A stretch of 64,000 nt of DNA from Arenimonas donghaensis DSM 18148 = HO3-R19 (GCF_000743535.1 NZ_AVCJ01000003.1:45813-109812), one strand, 5' to 3'; positions 42,318 to 53,908 are shown, numbered from the stretch's first letter. The notes: generated by a model not told the origin, from the letters alone. Translations and numbers: made by a program.

Positions 42318-43460
42318 ATGAGCACCGACGTCGTCGAATCCCTGATCCACGCCCACCTGCCCGCCGCCGCCGACGGCGACCGCGAGGCCTATGGCCGCAT
42401 CGTCGCGGCTTGCCAGGGCACGGTGGCCTCGATCGCCCTGGCGATCGTGCGCGACGTGCCGGCCAGCGAGGACGTCGCCCAGGAGGCCTTCCTCTCGGCC
42501 TGGCAAAACCTGCGCCGGCTCAGGAACCCGGACAGCTTCCTGCCCTGGCTGCGGCAGATCACCCGCAATCTGGCCCGCGACCACCTGCGGGCCCGGAACC
42601 GCCTGCGCGAGCCGGCAGGCGACGTCGAGGCGCTGCTGGCCCAGGTGGCCGACCCGCACCCGGAACCGGCGGAGCGGTTCGCCGACCACCAGGAGCACGA
42701 CATCGCCGCCGCCGTGATCGACAGCCTGCCGGCGGAAAGCCGGGAAGTCCTGCTGCTGTATTACCGGGAAGGCCAGAATTCGCGCCAGGTCGCGGGCCTG
42801 CTGGGGCTGCAGGACGCGGCGGTGCGCAAGCGGCTGCAGCGGGCCCGGGACCGCGTACGCGTCGAGCTGCTCGATCGCCTGGGCCACTTTGCCCGCGGCA
42901 CGGCCCCGGGCGTCGCATTCACGTCGGCAGTGGCCCTGGCGCTGGCCGTGGCCGCACCGCCGGCGGCGGCCGCGACGGCCCTGGGCGTCGGCGCCCTGGG
43001 CGGCGCCAAGGGCCTGGCCAAGCTCGGCCTGGGGGCGTTCGGTGCCGCCGCGGTCGGCATCATCGGCGGCCTTGCCGGCCTGTGGACCGGCATCCGACCC
43101 TATCTGCGGGCTCCCTTCGACGACCGCGAACGACGCGGCCTGATCGCCTATGGCGTCGTCACCAGCCTGATGGTGGTGGGCTTCAGCGTTGGCATCAACC
43201 TGCTGGCGAAGGTGCCCGGCTGGATTCCGCACCTGGCGCTCTCGCTGGGCTTCATGGTCGGCATCGTGGTCAGTTGCACCGCCTGGTTGCCCAACATCCT
43301 GGCCGCACGCCGGGCGCACGAGGCACAGATCGACCCGGTGGGCACGGCGAAGCGGCGGCTGCGCGAGCGGCGCAATTCACGCCTTGGCATCGTCGTCGGC
43401 ATGACGCTGGGAACGGCCGGACTGCTGCTGGGCCTGTGGCTCAGCGGCCGCATGGGCTGA
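42318..43460 (+). CDS. ECF-type sigma factor fused to a C-terminal membrane domain
   Basis: 380 residues. The first ~190 form a standard ECF sigma factor: region 2 (AACQGTVASIALAIVRDVPA, EDVAQEAFLSAWQNLRRLRN, FLPWLRQITRNLARDHLRAR) and region 4 (LPAESREVLLLYYREGQNSR, LLGLQDAAVRKRLQRARDRV). The remaining ~190 residues carry about four to five hydrophobic segments, including IAYGVVTSLMVVGFSVGINL and HLALSLGFMVGIVVSCTAWL, with basic loops. Free ECF factors are ~180-200 aa and cytoplasmic, so this is a membrane-tethered form. No anti-sigma gene is adjacent. The fused domain may hold or release the sigma in response to envelope state. Confidence 0.85.
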   Translation: MSTDVVESLIHAHLPAAADGDREAYGRIVAACQGTVASIALAIVRDVPASEDVAQEAFLSAWQNLRRLRNPDSFLPWLRQITRNLARDHLRARNRLREPAGDVEALLAQVADPHPEPAERFADHQEHDIAAAVIDSLPAESREVLLLYYREGQNSRQVAGLLGLQDAAVRKRLQRARDRVRVELLDRLGHFARGTAPGVAFTSAVALALAVAAPPAAAATALGVGALGGAKGLAKLGLGAFGAAAVGIIGGLAGLWTGIRPYLRAPFDDRERRGLIAYGVVTSLMVVGFSVGINLLAKVPGWIPHLALSLGFMVGIVVSCTAWLPNILAARRAHEAQIDPVGTAKRRLRERRNSRLGIVVGMTLGTAGLLLGLWLSGRMG

Positions 43461-43469
43461 GCCCGGCGA

Positions 43470-43825
43470 TTACATCGTGTGCGTGGGCTTGTCGGCCTCG
43501 AGCGTGCCGGCCAGGAAGGTTTCGATCTTGCCCTTCACGGCTTCGGCCTCGGCGGTGTCGGCGAACTGCACGCCGATGCCGGCGCCGCGATTGCCCTGTG
43601 CGCCGGCGGGGGTGATCCACACCACCTTGCCGGCCACCGGCAGGCGGTCCTTTTCTTCCATCAGCGACAGCAGGATGAACACCTCGTCGCCCAGCGCATA
43701 GCGCTTGGTGGTGGGCACGAAGATGCCGCCGCCCTTCACGAAGGGCATGTAGGCGTTGTAGAGCGCCGCCTTGTCCTTGATGGCCAGCGACAGGATGCCC
43801 TGCCGTGCGCCCGCGCCGCCTCCGA

Positions 43826-43829
<4 letters not shown>
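43470..43829 (-). CDS. pilZ: PilZ-domain protein (type IV pilus assembly PilZ)
   Basis: 119-residue canonical pilus PilZ. GILSLAIKDKAALYNAYMPF and GGGIFVPTTKRYALGDEVFI match the Xanthomonas/Pseudomonas pilus PilZ, which works with FimX and PilB. It lacks the RxxxR and D/NxSxxG c-di-GMP motifs, as that subgroup does. It is last in the fab-to-holB cluster and its start overlaps holB (ATGA, 43826-43829). pilus-gene location after holB is the standard arrangement in these bacteria. Confidence 0.92.
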
Positions 43830-46478
<2,649 letters not shown>

Positions 46479-46490
46479 GAGTGGCTCCGG

Positions 46491-47303
46491 TCAGGCGACC
46501 GTCAGTTCGCGGTCCAGTGCCCGGCGCAGGCGTTCGGTGCCCGGGTGCGGCGGCCAGTGCAGTTCGTCGAGCTGGCCGACCGGCAGGATACCGCGCACGG
46601 CATTGCACAGGAAAAGCGCCTGCGCCGATCCGATCATCGCCGGCGTCAACGCGGTGGTCCCGGCGCCGGGTTCGTTGGCCAGGACCCAGTCGCGGGCCAG
46701 GCCGGCGATGCCGCCGGCGGCCAGCGACGGCGTGAGCCAGCGCCCGTCGATGAACGCGAAAACGTTGGCCGACGTGGCGCAGGCGAGATGTCCGGCGGCA
46801 TCGAGCATCAGGCCCTCGTGGATATCGCCGTCGCGCCATTCGCCGCGTGCGAGCACCTGGTCGAGCCGGTTGAGGTGTTTGATGCCCGCCAGCGCCGGCT
46901 GCAGCGACACCCGGGTCCGGCACCAGCGCAGCCGCAGCGGGCCGGGATCGGCGGGCAGTGCGTGCAGGGACAGGATCAGGCTCGGCTCGGGCCGGGCCGG
47001 CGGCGCGTAACCGCGCCCCCCCACGCCGCGGGTCAGCATCAGTTTCAGCACGCCCTGCCCGGGCGCCTGCACGAGCAGTTCCGCCAGCTGGTCCTGCAGC
47101 CAATCGCGGTCGGGCATCGGCAGGTCCAGCACGGCGGCGCCGCGCGCCAGACGGGCGGCGTGGCGCGGCCACCAGGGCAACGTGTTGCCGCAGACACGCA
47201 GGGTTTCGAACAGGCCGTCGCCATAGGCCAGGCCGCGGTCCGCGGGGTCCGGCGCCTCGACGCGCTCCTGTCCGCGGAAGACGCGGGTCGCCAGTGCGCT
47301 CAT
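46491..47303 (-). CDS. pabC: 4-amino-4-deoxychorismate lyase
   Basis: 270-residue fold-type IV PLP enzyme converting aminodeoxychorismate to p-aminobenzoate plus pyruvate for folate. RGLAYGDGLFETLRVC is the N-terminal signature, the PLP lysine is in LAGIKHLNRLDQVLAR, and GHLACATSANVFAFIDGRWL and CNAVRGILPV bind the cofactor phosphate. ATG 47303 overlaps the pabB stop (ATGA). E. coli PabC is the same size (269). Confidence 0.93.
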   Translation of the reverse strand: MSALATRVFRGQERVEAPDPADRGLAYGDGLFETLRVCGNTLPWWPRHAARLARGAAVLDLPMPDRDWLQDQLAELLVQAPGQGVLKLMLTRGVGGRGYAPPARPEPSLILSLHALPADPGPLRLRWCRTRVSLQPALAGIKHLNRLDQVLARGEWRDGDIHEGLMLDAAGHLACATSANVFAFIDGRWLTPSLAAGGIAGLARDWVLANEPGAGTTALTPAMIGSAQALFLCNAVRGILPVGQLDELHWPPHPGTERLRRALDRELTVA

Positions 47304-48646
47304 CCCTGCGCCCCCAGCGCCCGCAGCAGGCCGCGCGCCTTGGCCCGGGTTTCCTCGAGTTCGCGGTCGGCGTCCGAATCGACGACGATGCCGGCGCCGG
47401 TGCGGAACTGCAGTTCGTGGCCCCGGAGCCAGGCGCTGCGGATCAGGATGTTCAGGTCCAGGTCGCCGTCGTTGCCCAGGTAGCCCAGGGCGCCGGTGTA
47501 TGCGCCCCGGCCCTCGCCTTCGAGCTCGGCGATGATCTCCATGCAGCGCACCTTGGGCGCGCCGGTGATGGTGCCGCCCGGGAACACCGCACGCACGATG
47601 GCGCCTGGCGTCGCGTCCTCGCGCAGCGTGCCGGTGACGTTGGAGACGATGTGATGCACGTGGGCATAACTCTCCACGCCCATCAGCTCGTCCACGCGCA
47701 CGCTGCCGGGCTCGCAGACACGGCCCAGGTCGTTGCGCTCGAGGTCGATCAGCATCACGTGCTCGGCCCGCTCCTTGGGATTGCCGACCAGGTCGCGGAT
47801 GCGCGCCTGGTCGTCGTCCCCCGGGAACCGCGGCCGGGTGCCGGCGATCGGGCGGGTGTCCACGCGCCGGCCGCGCACCGAGACCAGCCGTTCGGGCGAG
47901 GAACTCAGCAATGCCGCCTCGCCGTGGCGCATCAGGCCGGCGAACGGCGCGGGGTTGTTCTGGCGCAGGCGCTCGTAAACCGCTGCCGGATCCGGCGGGC
48001 GGTCGAAGCGGGCCCGCCAGGCCCGCGACAGGTTGACCTGGAACGCGTCGCCGGCGCGCAGGTAGTCGTGCACGCGGGCGACCCCGTCGGTGAAGCGGTG
48101 GGGCGGATCCTCCTCCAGCGCGGGCGTGGCGAAGTCCGTGGGCGCCGGCGCCGGTGTCGTCGCGGCTTGCGCGAGCTGTGCCAGCCAATGTTCGGCCCCT
48201 GGTTCGGCGACCGCGAAACACTCGCCGCTTTCGCGGTCCCTCAGCACGGCGGCCGGACAGCGCCAGGCGATGGCGACCGGCAGCGGACCGGGCGCGGCCG
48301 GCAGGTGCAGCCTCGGCTCGACCTGGCCGGCCAGTTCATAGGCCAGGAACAGGCCCCAGCCACCGTGGAACGGCAGCTGCGATGCCTCATGCGCCGTGCG
48401 CGCGACCGACCAGCGTGCGTCGAGTTCGTGCAGGAAGTCGGTGCCCAGCACCGCGCCGCCGCCGAGTGAACGCACGTGGCCGTCCGCGTCCAGGCGCAGG
48501 CCCTCGCCATTGCTCGCCAGCAGCAGGTCCCAGCGAGACAGCGCGTTGCCACCAGCCACGCTCTCGAGCAGCAGCGGGAAACGCGCCGGGTCGGCGGACT
48601 GCAGCCGCAGCAGGTCCAGGCCCGGCGGCAGCGCGAGCAGGGGCAT
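47300..48646 (-). CDS. pabB: Aminodeoxychorismate synthase component I
   Basis: 448-residue chorismate-utilising enzyme. AGDAFQVNLSRAWRARFDRP, NPKERAEHVMLIDLERNDLG and AVFPGGTITGAPKVRCMEII are core, with the TGAPK form favouring PabB over TrpE. Unusually, the motif at residues 266-270 is PIAGT, with Ala268 where E. coli PabB has the nucleophilic lysine of PIKGT; PIAGT is the anthranilate-synthase version. The next gene, pabC, overlaps by ATGA, which strongly supports p-aminobenzoate synthesis. No pabA is in the window. Start ATG 48646 is 23 bp after fabF; its ribosome site is weak. Confidence 0.88.
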   Translation of the reverse strand: MPLLALPPGLDLLRLQSADPARFPLLLESVAGGNALSRWDLLLASNGEGLRLDADGHVRSLGGGAVLGTDFLHELDARWSVARTAHEASQLPFHGGWGLFLAYELAGQVEPRLHLPAAPGPLPVAIAWRCPAAVLRDRESGECFAVAEPGAEHWLAQLAQAATTPAPAPTDFATPALEEDPPHRFTDGVARVHDYLRAGDAFQVNLSRAWRARFDRPPDPAAVYERLRQNNPAPFAGLMRHGEAALLSSSPERLVSVRGRRVDTRPIAGTRPRFPGDDDQARIRDLVGNPKERAEHVMLIDLERNDLGRVCEPGSVRVDELMGVESYAHVHHIVSNVTGTLREDATPGAIVRAVFPGGTITGAPKVRCMEIIAELEGEGRGAYTGALGYLGNDGDLDLNILIRSAWLRGHELQFRTGAGIVVDSDADRELEETRAKARGLLRALGAQG

Positions 48647-48669
48647 CGCCGGAACCGGCCGGGTCCGGC

Positions 48670-49908
48670 TCAGAGCCGCTTGAACACCAGGGTGCCGTTG
48701 GTGCCGCCGAAACCGAAGCCGTTGGACACCGCCACGTCCACTTTGGCCTGGCGCGCGGTGTTGGGCACGTAGTCCAGGTCGCAGCCCTCGCCGGGCTCGT
48801 CGAGGTTGATCGTCGGCGGGATGACGCCGGTGTGCAGGGCCATCACCGTGAACACCGCCTCGACGCCACCGGCGGCGCCCAGCAGGTGGCCGGTCATCGA
48901 CTTGGTCGAGCTGACCATGGTTTCGTGCGCATGCGCGCCCAGCGCGCTCTTGATCGCCAGGGTTTCGCCCAGGTCGCCCAGCGGCGTGGAGGTGCCGTGG
49001 GCGTTGAGGTAACCCACCTGTTCGGCGTTGACGCCCGCGTCCTTGAGCGCGGCACGCATGCAGCGCGCGGCGCCGTCGCCAGTCTCGCTGGGCGCGGTCA
49101 TGTGGAAGGCGTCGGAACTGGCGCCGAAGCCCGCCAGTTCGCAATAGATGCGGGCGCCGCGGGCCTTGGCGTGTTCGTATTCCTCGAGGATCAGGATGCC
49201 GGCGCCGTCGCCGAGCACGAAACCGTCGCGGTCCTTGTCCCAGGGACGCGAGGCCCGGGTCGGGTCGTCGTTGCGGGTGGACATCGCCTTCATCGAGCAA
49301 AAGCCACCCACCGAGGTCGGCGTGCAGCCGTGCTCGGCGCCACCGGCCACCATGATGTCGGCGTCGCCGTACTGGATCATGCGCATCGCCATGCCGATCG
49401 AGTGGTTGGCAGTGGCGCAGGCGGAGACGGCGGAGAAGTTCGGGCCCTTGATGCCCTTCAGGATCGTCAGCTGCCCGGGCAGCATGTTGATGATGGTGCT
49501 GGGCACGTAGAACGGGGAAACCTTGCGCGGACCGCCTTCGTGCAGGGCGATCGCGGTGTCCTCGATGCCACGCACGCCGCCGATGCCCGAGCCGACGAGG
49601 GCGCCGATGCGCTCGGCATTGTCGTCGTTGATCTCGAGGCCGGCGTCGTCCAACGCCTGGAAGCTGGCCGCCAGGCCGTAGTGGATGAAGGTATCCATCT
49701 TCTTGACGTCCTTCGGCGGCAGGAAGGACTTCGCGTCGAAATCGCGCACTTCACCGGCGATGCGGGTGGCGTAGGCCGAGGCATCGAAGTGGGTGATCTG
49801 GCCGATGCCGCTGCGACCGGCCTCGATGCTTTCCCAGGCGCTGGCCAGGGTGTTGCCGATGGGCGAGACGATGCCCATGCCGGTGACGACGACGCGACGA
49901 TGACTCAT
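48670..49908 (-). CDS. fabF: Beta-ketoacyl-ACP synthase II
   Basis: 412-residue condensing enzyme extending acyl-ACP with malonyl-ACP. Catalytic Cys164 is in [15 protein letters not shown], with His in [20 protein letters not shown] and [36 protein letters not shown] is the C-terminus. KAS II controls unsaturated/saturated ratio in relatives. It is separated from acpP by 135 bp containing a GC hairpin, so part of its transcription may be attenuated or start independently. Confidence 0.97.
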   Translation of the reverse strand: MSHRRVVVTGMGIVSPIGNTLASAWESIEAGRSGIGQITHFDASAYATRIAGEVRDFDAKSFLPPKDVKKMDTFIHYGLAASFQALDDAGLEINDDNAERIGALVGSGIGGVRGIEDTAIALHEGGPRKVSPFYVPSTIINMLPGQLTILKGIKGPNFSAVSACATANHSIGMAMRMIQYGDADIMVAGGAEHGCTPTSVGGFCSMKAMSTRNDDPTRASRPWDKDRDGFVLGDGAGILILEEYEHAKARGARIYCELAGFGASSDAFHMTAPSETGDGAARCMRAALKDAGVNAEQVGYLNAHGTSTPLGDLGETLAIKSALGAHAHETMVSSTKSMTGHLLGAAGGVEAVFTVMALHTGVIPPTINLDEPGEGCDLDYVPNTARQAKVDVAVSNGFGFGGTNGTLVFKRL

Positions 49909-50001
49909 GGCGAAACTCCGCTATGGATTCAGGGTGCGCGGCCGGGCCCCGCAATCGCCGGCGACCGGGCCGGCGCTGGGGCCGGATGCCGCAAACGCGC
50001 A

Positions 50002-50021
50002 GGGCCGCGCAAGCGCGGCCC
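50002..50021 (-). terminator. GC hairpin between acpP and fabF
   Basis: GGGCCGCGC-AA-GCGCGGCCC, 9 complementary bases each side (8-bp stem with a 4-nt loop in practice), 22 bp after the acpP stop. On the coding strand a TGCGCGTTT follows, not a full U-tract. It could stop most acpP transcripts or stabilise their 3' ends, raising AcpP over FabF. Confidence 0.45.
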
Positions 50022-50043
50022 CGGCGTCCAAACCATCAGGCGA

Positions 50044-50283
50044 TCAAGCCTTGACGTGGGCCTTGATGTAATCGATGGCCTGCTGGACGGAGGTGATCTT
50101 CTCGGCCTCTTCGTCCGGGATCTCGCACTCGAACTCTTCCTCGAGGGCCATGACCAGCTCGACGGTGTCCAGCGAGTCGGCGCCGAGGTCGTCCACGAAC
50201 GAGGCGTTCACGGTGACTTCGTCTTCCTTCACGCCCAACTGCTCGATGACGATTTTCTTGACGCGTTCTTCGATGCTGCTCAT
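50044..50283 (-). CDS. acpP: Acyl carrier protein
   Basis: 79-residue acidic four-helix carrier. The 4'-phosphopantetheine attachment serine is Ser37 in [20 protein letters not shown]. It carries all intermediates of type II fatty-acid synthesis and interacts with every Fab enzyme encoded around it. GGAGGAGA eight bases before the ATG is the strongest Shine-Dalgarno in the window, fitting the high abundance of ACP. Two candidate -10 boxes and a 9-bp hairpin lie in the 131-bp gap upstream, so it probably has its own promoter. Confidence 0.98.
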   Translation of the reverse strand: MSSIEERVKKIVIEQLGVKEDEVTVNASFVDDLGADSLDTVELVMALEEEFECEIPDEEAEKITSVQQAIDYIKAHVKA

Positions 50284-50319
50284 GGATCTGTCTCCTCCCG
50301 GAGGGATGTTTGCGGGCGC

Positions 50320-50325
50320 ATTGTA
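50320..50325 (-). promoter_or_regulatory. Candidate -10 of an acpP promoter
   Basis: Reverse strand TACAAT, 36 nt before the acpP ATG. Another, TAGAAT, is at 50389-50384. Neither has a good -35. Confidence 0.35.
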
Positions 50326-50336
50326 ATCAAATGCCG

Positions 50337-50365
50337 GCCGCGGCGGGCGCCTGTGTCGCCGCGGC
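50337..50365 (-). terminator. 9-bp GC hairpin between fabG and acpP
   Basis: GCCGCGGCG pairs with CGCCGCGGC across an 11-nt loop, located in the 131-bp fabG-acpP gap. Likely a partial terminator or processing site. The adjacent CTGGATT...AATCCAG dyad (50380-50401) is a second, weaker stem. Confidence 0.4.
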
Positions 50366-50414
50366 CTGGGATCGGGAGGCTGGATTCTAACGCAAATCCA
50401 GCCGCCACAAGGAG

Positions 50415-51158
50415 TTAGGGCATGTACATGCCGCCGTTGACGTGCAGGGTTTCGCCGGTGATGTAGGCCGCTGCCGGACTGGCGAGGAAGGCGACGGCCC
50501 GGGCGATGTCGGCCGGTTCGCCCAGCCGGCCCAGCGCGATCTGGCCGACCAGCGCCTCGCGCGAGGCGTCCGGCAGGTCCTTGGTCATGTCGGTCTGGAT
50601 GAAGCCCGGCGCGACCACGTTGACGGTGACGCCGCGGCTGCCGATTTCCTTGGCCAGCGATTTGCTGAAAGCGATGATGCCGGCCTTGGCCGCCGCGTAG
50701 TTGGCCTGGCCCGCGTTGCCGGTGACGCCGATGACCGAGGCAATGTTGATGATGCGACCCTTGCGCGCCTTCATCATGCCCCGCATGACGGCCTTGGACG
50801 TACGGAAGACCGAGCTGAGGTTGGTGTCGAGGATGGCCTGCCAGTCCTCGTCCTTCATGCGCATGAGCAGGTTGTCGCGGGTGATGCCGGCGTTGTTGAC
50901 CAGGATCGAGACCGGACCGAAGGCCTTGGCGATTTCGTCGAGCACCGCTTCGACGTCCTGGCTGCTGGAAACATCCAGCCGGCGCCCTGCCCCGCCACTC
51001 GGCGCCAGGCGCTCGCCAATGGCCGCCGCACCGGCGTCGCTGGTCGCGGTGCCGATGACCGTCGCGCCCATCGCCGCCAGCTCGTCGGCAATCGCCGCGC
51101 CGATGCCACGACTCGCGCCGGTCACCAGCGCGATCTCACCTTTCAGAACTTCAGACAT
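50415..51158 (-). CDS. fabG: 3-oxoacyl-ACP reductase
   Basis: 247-residue SDR reducing beta-ketoacyl-ACP with NADPH. The NADPH loop is TGASRGIG (14-21), NNAG at 88-91, and the catalytic triad Ser141, Tyr154, Lys158 (ANYAAAKAG). [19 protein letters not shown] and [17 protein letters not shown] are typical FabG. It lies between fabD (39-bp gap) and acpP. Confidence 0.97.
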   Translation of the reverse strand: MSEVLKGEIALVTGASRGIGAAIADELAAMGATVIGTATSDAGAAAIGERLAPSGGAGRRLDVSSSQDVEAVLDEIAKAFGPVSILVNNAGITRDNLLMRMKDEDWQAILDTNLSSVFRTSKAVMRGMMKARKGRIINIASVIGVTGNAGQANYAAAKAGIIAFSKSLAKEIGSRGVTVNVVAPGFIQTDMTKDLPDASREALVGQIALGRLGEPADIARAVAFLASPAAAYITGETLHVNGGMYMP

Positions 51159-51197
51159 TTTCGTACTCCAGAATCAGGGCTTGGCCGCGGCCGGGGA

Positions 51198-52139
51198 TCA
51201 GTCGTTCCAATCCGCCAGCGCGGCATCGAAGTCGGCGGGGGCGCCCAGGGCGCGGGCGTCCAGGGACTTGTCGATGCGCTTGGCCAGGCCAGTGAGGACC
51301 TTGCCGGGCCCGCATTCGGCGATGCGGGTGGCGCCGCGGGCGGCCAGGGCCTGCACGCAGTCGGTCCAGCGCACCGGCAGGTAGAGCTGGCGCACCAGGG
51401 CATCGCGGATCGACTGGATGCCTTCGTGCACCTCGCCGTCGACGTTCTGGACCACCGGCAGCGAGGGTTCGCTCCAGGCCATGCCCGCCATCACCTCCGA
51501 CAGCCGGTTGGCGGCTTCGCGCATCAGCGGCGTGTGCGAGGGCACCGAAACCGCCAGCTTCACCAGCTTGCGGACGCCGCGCGCCTGCAGCTCCGCCATG
51601 GCGCGATCGACCGCCGCCGCGTGGCCGCCGATGACGACCTGGCCGGGCGAGTTGTAGTTCGCCGGCACCACGACCTCGTCACCCGAGACCGCGCTGCAGA
51701 CCTCGGCGACCAGGGCATCCTCGGTGCCCAGCACCGCGGCCATCGCGCCGGTGCCCGCCGGCACCGAATGCTGCATCAGCCGGCCGCGTTCGCGCACCAG
51801 CCGGGCGGCATCGGCCAGCGTCAGCGAACCGGCGGCCACCAGTGCCGCGTATTCGCCCAGGCTGTGTCCGGCCAGCAGCTGCGGCCGGGCACCGCCGCGG
51901 GCGCACCAGGCGCGCCAGGTGGCCACGCCGGCGGCCAGCAGCGCCGGCTGGGTGAATTCGGTCTGGTTGAGCTGGTCCTCGGGTCCCTGCTGGGACAGCG
52001 CCCACAGGTCCAGGCCGGCGCCCTCGGAGGCCTCGTCGAAAGCGGCACGCGCTTCCGGGTGCGCGGCGGCGAGCTCGGACAGCATGCCCAGCGACTGGGA
52101 GCCCTGGCCGGGAAATACGAAAGCGATGGTCTGGCTCAT
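51198..52139 (-). CDS. fabD: Malonyl CoA-ACP transacylase
   Basis: 313-residue acyltransferase loading malonate onto ACP. FPGQGSQSLGML is the N-terminal oxyanion loop, the nucleophile is Ser93 in AGHSLGEYAAL, and the catalytic His lies near residue 203 in VSVPSHTPLMREAA. Gln in VVPANYNSPGQVVIGGH completes the site. GGAGG lies just before the ATG. There are 72 bp between the upstream kinase-like gene and this start. Confidence 0.97.
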   Translation of the reverse strand: MSQTIAFVFPGQGSQSLGMLSELAAAHPEARAAFDEASEGAGLDLWALSQQGPEDQLNQTEFTQPALLAAGVATWRAWCARGGARPQLLAGHSLGEYAALVAAGSLTLADAARLVRERGRLMQHSVPAGTGAMAAVLGTEDALVAEVCSAVSGDEVVVPANYNSPGQVVIGGHAAAVDRAMAELQARGVRKLVKLAVSVPSHTPLMREAANRLSEVMAGMAWSEPSLPVVQNVDGEVHEGIQSIRDALVRQLYLPVRWTDCVQALAARGATRIAECGPGKVLTGLAKRIDKSLDARALGAPADFDAALADWND

Positions 52140-52211
52140 CGGAGGTCCGTCTGCGGAATCGCTGAATGATAAGCGAGGCAGGTGCGCGAGCGTCTGTACC
52201 GCCGCGTAGGG

Positions 52212-52931
52212 TCAGGCGGTGGCGCGCGCCAGGCTGGCCAGGGCTTCGGCGACGTCGCGCGAGCGGCCCCCGAACAGCCGGGCCACCGGTGCCAGCCAGG
52301 ACAGCGCCGAGGCGGTGCGCGCGACTTCGGCGCGTACGTCGGGCGCTTCGCGCGCCAGGTGGGCCTGCAGCAGCCGGGCGTGTTCGCCCGGCTGGTCGGA
52401 CAGGAAACGTGCGGTCGAGTGCGCGTAGAACAACACGTCGCGCGCCTGGGCAGCGGCCAGCGACATGACCGTGCAGGGATCTTCCTCGAGGTCGATGAAA
52501 CCAACGCGGCCATCGAGCAGGGTCATGTTGCGCGCGAAGGCCTGGCTCAGGTAGCCCCCGTGCCCGTGCAGCGTGGCGAGGGCATCGAGCCCCGCTTGCA
52601 CCAGCTCGCGGCGCTTGCCGGCATGCGTCTCGGCCCGGCAGACCAGGGCCAGGGTCGGGCCCAGGTCGCCCAGCAGCAGTTCGCGGTCCCCCACCGCCAG
52701 CAGCGGCGGCACGTTCGCGCCGAGCGCGGCCAGCCGGTTGATCATTGCCTGTTCGGTGCGGCAGGCCAGTTCCGGCGACAGCGGCAGCGGCGGCAGCAAG
52801 GCGTTCGCCCCCAGCTGCCTGGCCACCCAGCGCAGGGCCGCGATGCGCCGGCGGCGACCGCCGTCGGCATAGGTCTTTCGCCAGGCGACCTGGCCCTGCC
52901 AGCTTTCGCGCTGGACGCGCGTGGCGGCCAT
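52212..52931 (-). CDS. Kinase-like phosphotransferase inside the fatty-acid operon
   Basis: 239 residues with the landmarks of the eukaryotic-like/WaaP-type kinase fold: Lys19 (VAWRKTY, beta-3 lysine), Glu60 in a helix (RTEQAMINRL), a catalytic loop around HGHGGYLSQAFARN (His124, Asn135) and Asp147 in GFIDLEED as the metal-binding DFG equivalent. The N-lobe is short and lacks a clear glycine-rich loop. The helical tail is rich in Ala/Arg. Cytoplasmic, no signal peptide. Its ATG is 2 bp after the fabH stop, so it is co-expressed with fatty-acid initiation. Target may be a lipid, sugar or protein; none can be named. Confidence 0.7.
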   Translation of the reverse strand: MAATRVQRESWQGQVAWRKTYADGGRRRRIAALRWVARQLGANALLPPLPLSPELACRTEQAMINRLAALGANVPPLLAVGDRELLLGDLGPTLALVCRAETHAGKRRELVQAGLDALATLHGHGGYLSQAFARNMTLLDGRVGFIDLEEDPCTVMSLAAAQARDVLFYAHSTARFLSDQPGEHARLLQAHLAREAPDVRAEVARTASALSWLAPVARLFGGRSRDVAEALASLARATA

Positions 52932-52933
52932 GG

Positions 52934-53908
52934 TCAGTAGCGGATGAGCGCCGAGCCCCAGGTGAAGCCGCCGCCGAAGGCTTCGAGCAACAGCAGCTGG
53001 CCACGCTTGACCTTGCCCGACCGCACCGCTTCGTCCAGCGCCAGCGGCACCGAACCCGAGGACGTGTTGCCGTGCTTGTGTACGGTCACGATGACGCGGT
53101 CCATCGGCATTTCCAGGCGCTTGGCCGTGGCTTCGATGATGCGCAGGTTGGCCTGGTGCGGGATCAGCCAGTCCAGGTCGGTCTTGTCCAGGCCGTTGGC
53201 GGCCAGCGTCTCGTCCACGACCGAATCGAGCGCCTTGACCGCATGTTTGAAGACTTCGTTGCCGGTCATCAGGACACGCACGCCGGCGTTCTTTTCCTCG
53301 GGCTTGAATCCGGCGGAAACGCCGACCGGGTTGTAGAGCAGGTCCTTCTTGCCACCGTCGGCATGCAGGTGGGTGGACAGGATGCCGGCTTCGGCATCGG
53401 CCTTGATGACCACCGCGCCGGCGCCGTCGCCGAACAGCACGCAGGTGTTGCGGTCGGACCAGTCGAGCATGCGGGTGAGGGTTTCGGCGCCGATCACCAG
53501 CACCGTGCGCGCCATGCCCGAACGCACGTAGGCGTCGGCGATGCTCAGCGCATAGATGAAGCCCGAACAGGCCGCGTTGACGTCGAAGGCGGCGCAGCCG
53601 TTGGCGCCCAGCCGGTGCTGCACGAGGCAGGCGGTGGACGGGAAGATCAGGTCGGGCGTGGTCGTGCCCAGCACGATCAGGTCGAGCTGGTCGGCGGTGA
53701 CGCCCGCGGCCTCCATGGCGGCACGCGCGGCGCGCTCGGCCAGGTCGGCGGTGGTCTCGCCCTCGGCCACGACGTGGCGCTGGCGGATGCCGGTCCGGCT
53801 GGCGATCCATTCGTCGGTGGTTTCGACGAATTGTTCGAGATCCTTGTTGCTCAGGACCTTTTCCGGGAGGGCACTGCCCGTACCGGCGATACGCGAGAAC
53901 ACGGCCAT
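52934..53908 (-). CDS. fabH: Beta-ketoacyl-ACP synthase III
   Basis: 324-residue initiating condensing enzyme joining an acyl-CoA to malonyl-ACP. Catalytic Cys114 is in VNAACSGFIYAL, His in WLIPHQANLRIIE near 251 and Asn in KHGNTSSGSVPLAL near 281. TDEWIASRTGIRQR is the usual N-terminal signature. ATG 53908 has GGGAGTG 4-10 nt upstream. No plsX lies between rpmF and fabH, unlike E. coli; instead there are 106 bp with two hairpins. Confidence 0.97.
   Translation of the reverse strand: MAVFSRIAGTGSALPEKVLSNKDLEQFVETTDEWIASRTGIRQRHVVAEGETTADLAERAARAAMEAAGVTADQLDLIVLGTTTPDLIFPSTACLVQHRLGANGCAAFDVNAACSGFIYALSIADAYVRSGMARTVLVIGAETLTRMLDWSDRNTCVLFGDGAGAVVIKADAEAGILSTHLHADGGKKDLLYNPVGVSAGFKPEEKNAGVRVLMTGNEVFKHAVKALDSVVDETLAANGLDKTDLDWLIPHQANLRIIEATAKRLEMPMDRVIVTVHKHGNTSSGSVPLALDEAVRSGKVKRGQLLLLEAFGGGFTWGSALIRY

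Noticed and set aside
47300..48646. Calling this gene trpE because of PIAGT
   Set aside because: TGAPK motif, overlap with pabC and location in the fab-pab cluster favour PabB; kept as a finding instead.
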